A stretch of 64,000 nucleotides of DNA from Curvibacter gracilis ATCC BAA-807 (GTDB lineage Bacteria; Pseudomonadota; Gammaproteobacteria; Burkholderiales; Burkholderiaceae_C), in assembly GCF_000518645.1 (NCBI RefSeq), contig NZ_JADZ01000004.1, positions 1 through 64,000 on the forward strand. The letters are read 5' to 3'. Made by a program: the position numbers and the translations under genes. Below the pieces are notes generated by a model that worked only from the letters and a program-made list of their open reading frames with translations, did no database searches and was not told where the DNA came from. How positions within the stretch are numbered: position 1 is the stretch's first letter; each line of letters starts with the position of its first letter. Shown piece after piece: positions 34,401-42,099 of the stretch.

Positions 34401-35306
34401 TCAGGCACTGGGCCTGGGGCCCGAGAGGGCCGAAATGATGTGCTCACCAAACCCCGCTGCCGCTGGGGACAAGGTGCGGTCGGCAGGCTGGAACAGCGAC
34501 ATCTCGCGCAGCACGATGGGCGAGGTGATCTCGCGCATCACCAGGCCCAGCGGCAAGGCCAAGGCCTCGACATAGCTGGGTGTGATCGTGTAGCAAAGGC
34601 CTGCCGCGGCCAGCCCCAGTGCGCTTGACACGTTGTTCACCACTTGCGATGGCGTGGCCCGCAACGGCACAGGCAGTTGCCGAAAGATGGAGTTCAGGTG
34701 AATTTCATAGTCGCGCCCCGCGGCCACCAGGTTTTCCGATGCCAGGTCGCTCCAGGACAGCGAGGCGCGTCGTGCGAACGGATGCCATGGCGCACACCAT
34801 GCCACCCAGGGGCTAGGGTACAACTCCACCCGTTCGACCTCGGGCCCGACAGGCCGGTCGGGCCCGATCGCCAGATCCACCTCCCGATTGGCCACCTTGA
34901 GCACCAACTCTTCCACGGGGCAGTCGACCAGTCGCAGCACCACGTTCGGTTGTATGCGGGCATATTGCGCCATCAGCCTGGGCAGCATGACGCAGGCAAC
35001 AACCATGGGGGCCGCCACACGGACCAGGCCGCTGGCCTGGTTCTTGATGTCCAAGGCGGCCATTTTCGTCAATGAAAACTGGCGACACAGTGCCTCGGCA
35101 GATGGCATGAAGGCCCGACCCGCAGCGGAAAGGTCGACGCGCCGGGTCGTCCGATCAAACACGGTGTATCCCAGCGCGGTCTCCAGCTCATTGATGAGCT
35201 GGCTCACAGCGGATGGGGACAGGTGCAGCAATTCTGAGGCTCGGGTGAAGCTGCCCACGGCAGCCACAGCCAGAAAAGCCTCCGTTTGACGAAGTGTGAA
35301 ATGCAT
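34401..35306 (-). CDS. LysR family regulator
   Basis: A 301-aa LysR protein: TLRQTEAFLAVAAVGSFTRA and LSPSAVSQLINELETALG form the HTH, followed by a typical co-inducer domain starting LVRVAAPMVVACVMLP. It is divergent from the NTF2-like gene. A perfect 19-bp palindrome begins only 9 bases upstream of its start codon, so binding there would block its own translation start region or promoter, which suggests autoregulation. Confidence 0.87.
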   Translation of the reverse strand: MHFTLRQTEAFLAVAAVGSFTRASELLHLSPSAVSQLINELETALGYTVFDRTTRRVDLSAAGRAFMPSAEALCRQFSLTKMAALDIKNQASGLVRVAAPMVVACVMLPRLMAQYARIQPNVVLRLVDCPVEELVLKVANREVDLAIGPDRPVGPEVERVELYPSPWVAWCAPWHPFARRASLSWSDLASENLVAAGRDYEIHLNSIFRQLPVPLRATPSQVVNNVSSALGLAAAGLCYTITPSYVEALALPLGLVMREITSPIVLREMSLFQPADRTLSPAAAGFGEHIISALSGPRPSA

Positions 35307-35313
35307 GCCGATA

Positions 35314-35344
35314 TTCTGAAGTCAGACTTCAGAGCGCTTCAGAA
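35314..35344. promoter_or_regulatory. Perfect palindromic operator next to LysR
   Basis: TCTGAAGTC (35315-35323), A, GACTTCAGA (35325-35333) is a perfect 9-1-9 palindrome. A further half-site, CTTCAGAA, follows at 35337-35344. It lies between the LysR gene and the divergent NTF2-like gene and is the likely binding site of that regulator. Confidence 0.6.
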
Positions 35345-35418
35345 AAATGATTGAATCGAAGTCGGATGTATTGAAGAATGACAGGCTGGATTTTCAATCG
35401 ACATCTTATTCAATTCCA

Positions 35419-35922
35419 ATGCGCACCCTGTTCAAACCCATCATCCATCTGACCTTTCTGGCAGCCCTGGCGGCACCTCTTTCCAGCGTGGTTCATGCCG
35501 AAATGGCATTTGTACCCGCCGCTGAGCAGTTAAAGCTCCTCAGCAGCAGTGACAGTCAGCTTGAAGCCAACAAGCGCCTGGTTTTTGATTTTTGGCGTGA
35601 GGTTTTTGAAGGGGGTCACATGGAGTTGGCGGAGCGCTATCTTTCAGATGAATATATTCAACATAATCCCAATGTCCAAAGCGGCAGAAGGGCTTTTGTC
35701 GATTTTTTCTCGAAAATCAAGAAGCCTCAAACCATCTTGCCAAGCATCCAGGCGCCCTTGATCTCGATGGTTGCCGAGCGTGATTTGGTCATCCTGACTT
35801 TTGGCAGGGAGTATCCGGATCCGAAAGACGCCACCCAACGTTATGAGACCACCTGGTTTGACATGTTCCGGATCCGGGATGGAAAAATCGTGGAGCATTG
35901 GGATCCGGCGCTGCGCCGCTGA
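35419..35922 (+). CDS. Exported NTF2-like / SnoaL-type protein
   Basis: A 167-aa protein with a signal peptide (IHLTFLAALAAPLSSVVHAE) and a cone-shaped NTF2-like fold typical of SnoaL-related cyclases and polyketide-type proteins: FWREVFEGGHMELAERYLSDEYIQHNP, then TTWFDMFRIRDGKIVEHWDP. This family is common in Proteobacteria with unknown substrates. ATG 35419 fits the signal; an upstream ATG at 35347 would add a non-signal leader. Its DNA is AT-richer than the flanking genes. Confidence 0.78.
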   Translation: MRTLFKPIIHLTFLAALAAPLSSVVHAEMAFVPAAEQLKLLSSSDSQLEANKRLVFDFWREVFEGGHMELAERYLSDEYIQHNPNVQSGRRAFVDFFSKIKKPQTILPSIQAPLISMVAERDLVILTFGREYPDPKDATQRYETTWFDMFRIRDGKIVEHWDPALRR

Positions 35923-35947
35923 TGGCGTGGTCGTCACACGTGCTGAT

Positions 35948-36934
35948 TCAGTCCACGCTGATCTTGGCTTTTTGCGCATAGGCGCGCACCAGCGGCAGTT
36001 CCTGACTGACTTTGGCCTCGTAGGCTGAGCCGCGCGCAAATGCGATGTCGATCCCGATCTTCTCCAATTCAACCCGCACGGCAGGCTGAGCCAGAACGTC
36101 TGCCAAGGCATTGCTCAGTGCCTGGCGGGCTTCTGGGGGCAAACCGCGCGGGCCCACCAAGGCCAGCCAGGGCACCATCTCATAGTCTGGATAACCCGAT
36201 TCGGCCATGGTCGGCACTTGTGGCAAGGAGGGGGTGCGTTTGCGCGATGTGACGGCCAGCGCCTTGACCTTGCCCGATTCAACATGGGGCCGTGCAGCCA
36301 CATTGATATCGAAGCTCAATTCGACCTGGCCACCGATCAGGTCCTGCATCGCGGGTGCGCTGCCTTTGTAGGGCACGTGAACGATGTCCACCCCTGTCAT
36401 CAGTTTGAACATCTCGCCCGCAAAGTGTGAGCTGGTGCCGTTGCCGAATGAGGCGTAGCTCAGTTTGCCCGGATGGCTCTTGGCGTAGGCCACCAGATCC
36501 TTGACGTTGTTGAAGGGCAGCGACGGGTTGGCCAACAGCACCAGGGGTGAGCTGCCGATCAGACCGATGGCCTCAAAGCTTTTGATCGGGTCGTAGGGCA
36601 GGCGGCCTTTCAGGCCTGGGTTGATCGTGAACGTGGTGTTCGACGACAGCAGCAAGGTGTAGCCGTCAGCGGGCGCCTGGGCCACGGCTGCGGCGCCAAT
36701 CGCGGTGCCTGCGCCGCCCTTGTTGTCGATGATGACGGTCTGCTTCAGATTCTGACCCAGTGCATGGGCCAGCAGGCGCCCCAGCGTGTCGGTGGAACCC
36801 CCTGCGGGGTAGGGGACGACCATCGTGATGATCTTGCTCGGGAAGCCGGCTGCCAGCACAGGCCAGGGCAGCGCCATGCTCAGGGTGGCGGCCACAATCT
36901 GGCGACGTTGCAAAGCTGAGGGCGTGGTGTTCAA
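35948..36934 (-). CDS. Bug/TctC-family periplasmic solute-binding protein
   Basis: A 328-aa Bug receptor starting at TTG 36934, with GGAGA well placed upstream and a signal peptide immediately after (RRQIVAATLSMALPWPVLAAG). Family motifs are VVPYPAGGSTDTLGR, IDNKGGAGT, ADGYTLLLSS, VPYKGSAPAMQDL and VPTMAESGYPDY. An upstream ATG at 37015 would put 27 residues before the signal and is unlikely. It lies 121 bp downstream of a LysR gene, with an operator-like motif in between. Confidence 0.88.
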   Translation of the reverse strand: MNTTPSALQRRQIVAATLSMALPWPVLAAGFPSKIITMVVPYPAGGSTDTLGRLLAHALGQNLKQTVIIDNKGGAGTAIGAAAVAQAPADGYTLLLSSNTTFTINPGLKGRLPYDPIKSFEAIGLIGSSPLVLLANPSLPFNNVKDLVAYAKSHPGKLSYASFGNGTSSHFAGEMFKLMTGVDIVHVPYKGSAPAMQDLIGGQVELSFDINVAARPHVESGKVKALAVTSRKRTPSLPQVPTMAESGYPDYEMVPWLALVGPRGLPPEARQALSNALADVLAQPAVRVELEKIGIDIAFARGSAYEAKVSQELPLVRAYAQKAKISVD

Positions 36935-37016
36935 GGGGAGTCTCCGTCGATATTGGTTTCGGCAAAAGATACTGACCCGGGTCCAGGCACGCAACTGAAT
37001 TGAATTCTTGTCCATG

Positions 37017-37035
37017 TGAGCTTGCGCTCATGTGC
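37017..37035. promoter_or_regulatory. Operator-like motif, copy 1 (upstream of Bug gene)
   Basis: TGAGCTTGCGCTCATGTGC contains the inverted arms TGAGC/GCTCA around four bases. It matches copy 2 at 38081-38099 at 17 of 19 positions. It lies in the gap between the LysR gene and the Bug gene. Confidence 0.55.
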
Positions 37036-37055
37036 TCAGCCCGCACCCACCCCGC

Positions 37056-38021
37056 TCAGAGGAGCATGGACGAGGCAGGGGCGGCGCGGCCACTGGCCTC
37101 GATCAAGCATTCGAGCACCAGGCTCCGTGTGGCATCTTCTTCATCACTTCGCCAGAACACGCGGGTTTCAGATAGCAAGCCCGCCGTGTCGAGTGGCAAG
37201 ACGGCGATCTTCCCCTCAGCCACCCATTGCTGCGCCATCTGTTGCGGAAAGAGTCCGATCAAACGACCCTCGGCCAGCAAGGTCAGGTTGAACAGCACAG
37301 AGGTCGATTCGATGGCCGCAGCGGGAAAGCTCTGTTCATGGCTGGCAAGCAAAGCCGTCAAGGCCCCGTGCGCCGCCGACCCCGACTTGGGGACGATCCA
37401 ATCGAAACGCATCAAGTCGGACCAGCTCAGCTCGGGGATCTGCGCAAGCTCATGGGTACACCCCACGGCAAGCACCATGGCCTCGTCCATCAGCACCCGG
37501 CTGGACAGCCCTTTGCGCGTGATGGGCTGCCACATGCGCACCACGGCGAGGTCGATCTCGCGCTCCTGCAGCCGTTCAAGCAGTTGGTTGGCGGTGTCCT
37601 CCTCCAGACAGAAGGCCAGGTTGGGGGCTCGTGCCTTCAGCAAGGCGATGGCTTGGGGCACAGGCCAGGCTGTCGCGGTGGCAACGCTGCCCAGCACAAA
37701 CCGACCCGTCATGCCGACACGCAACGCCGATATTTCCTTTCGCGTCGATTCGAGCCGCTCGAGGATGTCGATCGCCCGGTGCGCCAGCCGCAGTCCGATG
37801 GGGGTGAGCACCGCCGCGTTTCCCTCGCGACGCAGGATCGCTTCGCCCAGCCCGTCCTCGATGTCGGCAATTTGCTTGGAGATCGCCGACTGGGTGACAT
37901 GAAAAAATTCGGCCACCTTTCGCACCTGCCCCAATCGGCAAAGAGCAGCCAGGGTGCGCAGGTGATTCATGCGCAAGGTGGCGTTGAAAAAACGGTCCAT
38001 GGGGTCTCGCGACGTGTTCAT
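37056..38021 (-). CDS. LysR family regulator
   Basis: A 321-aa LysR regulator with the HTH near residues 17-75 (LRTLAALCRLGQVRKVAEFF, VTQSAISKQIADIEDGLG) and a co-inducer domain beginning GRFVLGSVATATAWPVP. A Met at residue 18 could be the true start, since the HTH follows it directly. It sits between a downstream Bug gene and a divergent dienelactone-hydrolase-like gene, both preceded by the same 19-bp motif, so it probably controls both. Confidence 0.87.
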   Translation of the reverse strand: MNTSRDPMDRFFNATLRMNHLRTLAALCRLGQVRKVAEFFHVTQSAISKQIADIEDGLGEAILRREGNAAVLTPIGLRLAHRAIDILERLESTRKEISALRVGMTGRFVLGSVATATAWPVPQAIALLKARAPNLAFCLEEDTANQLLERLQEREIDLAVVRMWQPITRKGLSSRVLMDEAMVLAVGCTHELAQIPELSWSDLMRFDWIVPKSGSAAHGALTALLASHEQSFPAAAIESTSVLFNLTLLAEGRLIGLFPQQMAQQWVAEGKIAVLPLDTAGLLSETRVFWRSDEEDATRSLVLECLIEASGRAAPASSMLL

Positions 38022-38080
38022 CCAGAGCTTTCATCGATTTGAAGGGCCAGGCGCGCTTTGGGGCCCAACAGGCCTCGGCA

Positions 38081-38099
38081 TGAGCTCGCGCTCAAGTGC
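38081..38099. promoter_or_regulatory. Operator-like motif, copy 2 (upstream of dienelactone hydrolase-like gene)
   Basis: TGAGCTCGCGCTCAAGTGC repeats the motif at 37017 with two differences and keeps the TGAGC/GCTCA arms. It lies in the divergent gap between the LysR and hydrolase genes. Confidence 0.55.
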
Positions 38100-38158
38100 C
38101 CGAGACAACAGGTCATTCGACTTGGCTGCCGTTTGGCCCTAACTTCGTGGGCACAAAC

Positions 38159-39079
38159 ATGCCGAGCAAGCCCATGACTCCAGTTGGCCGCACCGAGGTC
38201 ATTCCTTTTTCAAGTTTTACCATGCAAGACACCGAGTTCTTGCGCGCAGAGACAGGGACGCCGGCCATGATCGCAGGGGTTTTGCGCGTGCCTGCAACAG
38301 GGCAGGGCAGGGTACCACTCGTGATCCTGTTGCATGGGTCGGGTGGGCCCATCGCCTACGTCGATGCCTGGGCCTTGCGCCTGCATCAATGGGGCTGGGC
38401 GACCTTTCTGGTGGACAGCTTCAGTGGCCGTGGCTTGCAGAGCGTGCGGGATCAGCAAGGTGAACTCGGGCGCCTGGTGGGGGTTCTAGACGCCTATCGG
38501 GCTTTGGAAACCCTGAGCACACATCCATTGGTGGACCCCGAGCGCATTGTGCTCATGGGGTTTTCTCGTGGAGGGCAGGCTGCCTTGTATGCCGCCATGC
38601 GTCGATTCCAGAAAAGACACCTGGGGCAGCAGTTCAAGTTTGCCGGCCATATCGCCTTCTACCCGAACTGCTGCTTTCACTACCTGGAAGACGAAGACCT
38701 GGCCGATGCCCCGGTTCTGATCCACCACGGCGAGGCCGATGACTTCAATCCCATCGCCGCAAGCCGCGCATATGTGCAGCGCCTGCAGGCCCACGGGCAT
38801 CGTGTGGATTTGGTGGCACATGCTGGCGCCCATCACGTGTTTGATTGGCAGGGGTTCACCCCCCCCGTGCAGGCTCCGGAGGCGCAATCTCTGCGCGCCT
38901 GCAGCGTCATGGAAACGGCGCCGGGCCAGTTGAAATTTCAGCGCTCGGGTCGCCCGTTCAGCTACGCCGATCCTGAAGTGGTCAAAGGCACCACGGCAGC
39001 CTACCACCCCGTGGCTGCCGCTGCGGCATTTGATCATGTGGCTCGTTGGCTGCAGGCCTTCAGCCTCCTGAACGCTTGA
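38159..39079 (+). CDS. Dienelactone hydrolase family protein
   Basis: A 306-aa alpha/beta hydrolase of the dienelactone hydrolase family: LVILLHGSGGPIAYVDAWA (oxyanion region), GFSRGGQAAL with the nucleophilic Ser (Cys in classic enzymes), HHGEADDFNP for the acid and GAHHVFDW for the His. No signal peptide is seen, so it is probably cytoplasmic. ATG 38159 is the first good start; a GTG at 38096 overlaps the operator-like motif and is unlikely. It could open a lactone formed in the pathway served by the neighbouring Bug protein. Confidence 0.82.
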   Translation: MPSKPMTPVGRTEVIPFSSFTMQDTEFLRAETGTPAMIAGVLRVPATGQGRVPLVILLHGSGGPIAYVDAWALRLHQWGWATFLVDSFSGRGLQSVRDQQGELGRLVGVLDAYRALETLSTHPLVDPERIVLMGFSRGGQAALYAAMRRFQKRHLGQQFKFAGHIAFYPNCCFHYLEDEDLADAPVLIHHGEADDFNPIAASRAYVQRLQAHGHRVDLVAHAGAHHVFDWQGFTPPVQAPEAQSLRACSVMETAPGQLKFQRSGRPFSYADPEVVKGTTAAYHPVAAAAAFDHVARWLQAFSLLNA

Positions 39080-39135
39080 GAGACCATCAAAGGGCTTCTC
39101 GCAGGCTGTGTGTTGTCACCCTTTTGCCGACTGGG

Positions 39136-39153
39136 CAGCCCCCTCGGGGGCTG
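39136..39153. repeat. GC-rich hairpin between convergent genes
   Basis: CAGCCCCC and GGGGGCTG form a strong stem between the 3' ends of the hydrolase (39079) and chemoreceptor (39185) genes. The T-run is weak on both strands, so it may terminate inefficiently. Confidence 0.45.
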
Positions 39154-39184
39154 TTGCTCGGGCACGATGGATGACGCGGCGCAC

Positions 39185-40969
39185 TCAGAAGCTTTCCCAG
39201 TTGTCGTCTGCCGGGGCAGGCCGGCTGGTCGGGGCCTTGGGGGCCATCGCCAGTGCCTGGGGTTGGCTGGCGCCTGGTGCCTTGGGGGCACTGGCCACCT
39301 GTTTCGGAGCAGGGCGCTGACCCAGTGCCTTGGATGCTTGTGCGGCGGGCAGGGCCCGTGGTGGGGTGGGCGCACGTTGCGGGGCAGCGCCGCTGCCGGC
39401 CGCGAGCTTGAACACCGCCACGGCCTGCACCAGGTCGTTGGCCTGGCCGCGCAGGCTGTCGGCGGCGGCCGACATCTCTTCGACCAGCGCCGCATTCTGC
39501 TGTGTGGTCTGGTCCATCTGGGTGACGGCCTCGCCGATCTGGTTCACGCCCTGGGCCTGTTCGGCGCTGCCGGCCGAGATCTCGGCCATGATGTCGCTCA
39601 CGCGCTGGATGCTGCCCACCACTTCGCTCATGGTGGCGCCGGCCCGGTCCACCAGGGCCGAGCCGGACTCCACCCGCTCGACGCTGTCCTGGATCAGGCG
39701 CCGGATCTCTTTCGAGGCCTCGGCGCTGCGCCCGGCCAGGGTGCGCACCTCGCCGGCCACCACGGCAAAGCCGCGGCCCTGTTCACCGGCCCGGGCGGCT
39801 TCCACGGCCGCGTTCAGGGCCAGGATGTTGGTCTGGAAGGCAATGCCGTCGATCACGCCGATGATGTCGGCGATCTTGCGCGAGCTGTCGTTGATGCCCT
39901 TCATGGTGTCCACCACCTCGGCCACCACGGCACCACCCTGGCTGGCCACACCGGCGGCGGCCTGTGCCAGCTGGTTGGCCTGGCGAGCGTTCCCGGCGTT
40001 GTGGGTGACGGTGGAGCCCAACTCCTCCATCGAGGCGGCAGTCTCTTCGAGGGCACTGGCCTGTTCTTCGGTGCGGCCCGACAGATCGCGGTTGCCCGAG
40101 GCGATCTGGGCGCTGGCGGCTGCCACGGCCTCGCTGCCCTGGCGCACGGTGCTCACCACCTGCACCAGGCTGGTCTGCATGCGCTGCACCGCCGCCATGA
40201 TGCTGTGGGTGTCGCCCGGGCGCAGCGCCACGTTGAAGCTCAGGTCGCCGTCTGCCACGCGCGTCACGGCCTGCGACACCTCGTCGGGCTCGGCACCCAG
40301 GGCGCGGGTGATGCTGCGTGCAATCGTCCAGGCCAGCACCAGCCCCAGCACGATGGCGATGCCGGTGATGCCCAGCACCCAGGCAGTGCCCGATGAGACG
40401 GCCGCCGTGGCATCGGCCCCTGCGGTTCGGGCCAGTTCCTGTTGCATGGCCACCGAATCGTCCAGCGCCTTGAAGATCAGGTCCTGGCGAGGCGCCACCT
40501 TGGTCAGCAGGATCTCGGTCGCGGCCTTGGCGTCTTCGGGCTTGCCGGTCAGGCCCAGCTTGATGGCGGCATCGATGTCGGCGTCGTAGGCCTCGCGGTT
40601 GTTCTGGATGATCTTCAGCAGCTCAATGGCGTTGGGCCGCAGCAGCGTCTTGTCGAGCTGTGCCAGCAGCTCCAGGCTGCGTGCCCGCAAGGGTGGGATT
40701 CTGTCGGCCTGGGCCTGCGCATCTTTCACGTCTTCGATCAGGGCCACCGTGCGGGTGATGCGGGCAATTGACTGCAGCTTGTCTTTCAACTCGGTGAACT
40801 GGCCGACCTTGACCAGGCGGTTGTTGATCAGGGTGTCCAGCTCGGTGGTCAGCAGCGAGAACTTGCTCAGGGCCAGCGCCCCCACCAGCACCAGGCTGAT
40901 CAGCAATGCACCAAAGCCCAGTGCCAGCCGGGTGGCTACTTTGACCTGATTGAATTGAATGGATCCCAT
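39185..40969 (-). CDS. Methyl-accepting chemotaxis protein
   Basis: A 594-aa chemoreceptor. TM1 is at ~16-36, a ~160-residue periplasmic four-helix-bundle sensor follows, TM2 is at ~195-215, then HAMP and the signalling domain, with the hairpin tip IDGIAFQTNILALNAAVEAARAGEQGRGFAVVA-type segment intact. A flexible Ala/Pro linker ends in NWESF, matching the NWETF-like pentapeptide that tethers CheR/CheB, so it is a full adaptation-competent receptor. The ligand is unknown. Confidence 0.92.
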   Translation of the reverse strand: MGSIQFNQVKVATRLALGFGALLISLVLVGALALSKFSLLTTELDTLINNRLVKVGQFTELKDKLQSIARITRTVALIEDVKDAQAQADRIPPLRARSLELLAQLDKTLLRPNAIELLKIIQNNREAYDADIDAAIKLGLTGKPEDAKAATEILLTKVAPRQDLIFKALDDSVAMQQELARTAGADATAAVSSGTAWVLGITGIAIVLGLVLAWTIARSITRALGAEPDEVSQAVTRVADGDLSFNVALRPGDTHSIMAAVQRMQTSLVQVVSTVRQGSEAVAAASAQIASGNRDLSGRTEEQASALEETAASMEELGSTVTHNAGNARQANQLAQAAAGVASQGGAVVAEVVDTMKGINDSSRKIADIIGVIDGIAFQTNILALNAAVEAARAGEQGRGFAVVAGEVRTLAGRSAEASKEIRRLIQDSVERVESGSALVDRAGATMSEVVGSIQRVSDIMAEISAGSAEQAQGVNQIGEAVTQMDQTTQQNAALVEEMSAAADSLRGQANDLVQAVAVFKLAAGSGAAPQRAPTPPRALPAAQASKALGQRPAPKQVASAPKAPGASQPQALAMAPKAPTSRPAPADDNWESF

Positions 40970-41294
40970 GTAGTTTTCTCTCTCTTTGATAAATGGAGAC
41001 TGATTCGCCCATTAAAGAGGATTTGTCTGACAACTTGGCCCTATACCCGGGTTGGAGTTGTGGTGATTGGCTTGCTCGATCAACGTGCAGTCAAGCTCCC
41101 AATGGCGGTGTGACGGGTGCTTGCCTTCATCGATCTTGGAGCGATTGACTCTGAAACAGAGACAAATCATTGGTGAAACATGTGTTTATCTTGTTTCCGA
41201 TCGTCAATACAGTTCGTCCATGCCGAGTGGGCGTCGTGCAAAAGAGTGCAATCCACCGGCGGCCATTGACGTAAACCCTTTCAGGAGAAACACC
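40970..41294. other. 325-bp divergent gap, chemoreceptor/DoxX
   Basis: The gap must contain promoters for the chemoreceptor (minus) and DoxX (plus) genes. A small inverted repeat CTCTG/CAGAG occurs around 41150. I could not find a convincing sigma-28 promoter, and no gene is supported. Confidence 0.4.
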
Positions 41295-41726
41295 ATGTCC
41301 CGCACCCACCTTGATCAAACCCCGCTGCAAAACGCTCTCAACCTCGCCGGTCGCGTGCTGCTGGCGGTGCTCTTTCTACCCGCTGGCATCGGCAAGCTGA
41401 CCGGCTTTGCCGGCACCGTGGGCTACATCAGTTCGGCTGGCCTGCCCCTGCCCAGCGTGGGGGCCGCGCTGGCGCTGACGGTCGAGATCGTGGGCAGCCT
41501 GGCCTTGCTGGCCGGCTGGGGCACCCGCTGGGCCGCCCTGGTGCTGGGGCTGTTCACCCTGGCCGCGAGCTTCTTCTTCCACCCGTTCTGGAGCGTGGCC
41601 CCTGAGCAGGCCTATGTGACCCAGTTGCTGTTCTTCAAGAACATCGCCGTGGTCGGCGGGCTGCTGGTGCTGGCAGCCCAAGGGGCGGGCGCCTGGAGCC
41701 TGGACGCCCGGGCCCGCCGGGGCTGA
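41295..41726 (+). CDS. DoxX family membrane protein
   Basis: A 143-aa membrane protein with four predicted hydrophobic segments (starting near residues 18, 55, 78 and 112), typical of DoxX. RVLLAVLFLPAGIGKLTGF is the signature start. AGGAG precedes ATG 41295. By hand count it has no Cys and no Met after the initiator, unusual for a membrane protein and similar to proteins of the sulfur island further right. Function is unknown; DoxX proteins are linked to redox and thiol stress. Confidence 0.85.
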   Translation: MSRTHLDQTPLQNALNLAGRVLLAVLFLPAGIGKLTGFAGTVGYISSAGLPLPSVGAALALTVEIVGSLALLAGWGTRWAALVLGLFTLAASFFFHPFWSVAPEQAYVTQLLFFKNIAVVGGLLVLAAQGAGAWSLDARARRG

Positions 41727-42099
41727 GCAGCCCCGCGTCTGGACGCATGCCGGGGGTGGCGCGGCACCACCCCGGTCAAGCCTCCGCACTTCTCCCAGGA
41801 TTCTTGGGATAAAGCTGTGGACAAGCCGTGCCCTGCAGCTGCAAAGTGCTCGTAAGTGCTTGATTTGAAAGGGCTTGGTTTGGGCTGCTCAAAAGTGAGG
41901 CAGCCTCCATGCCCCGCCAGCCGGGTGTCTTGCCCCTGGTTCTGTCTTGATGTGGGTCAATTCGCGGCCACAATATCCGGCTACCCTGAACCTCTGAGGT
42001 CCATCACCGCGTCCGGCAGCGTGCGCCTCGGTCAGCCGAGGGCTGCGTTTGACAGCCGGGGTCTGAGAACACACCATCCAGGCCCAACGGTACCCAACA
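41727..42099. other. 373-bp gap, hairpin but no gene seen
   Basis: An imperfect hairpin at 41750-41775 (CCGGGGGTGG/CCACCCCGG) follows the DoxX gene but has no T-run. The remaining sequence before the diguanylate cyclase gene shows no protein-like frame. Confidence 0.4.
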
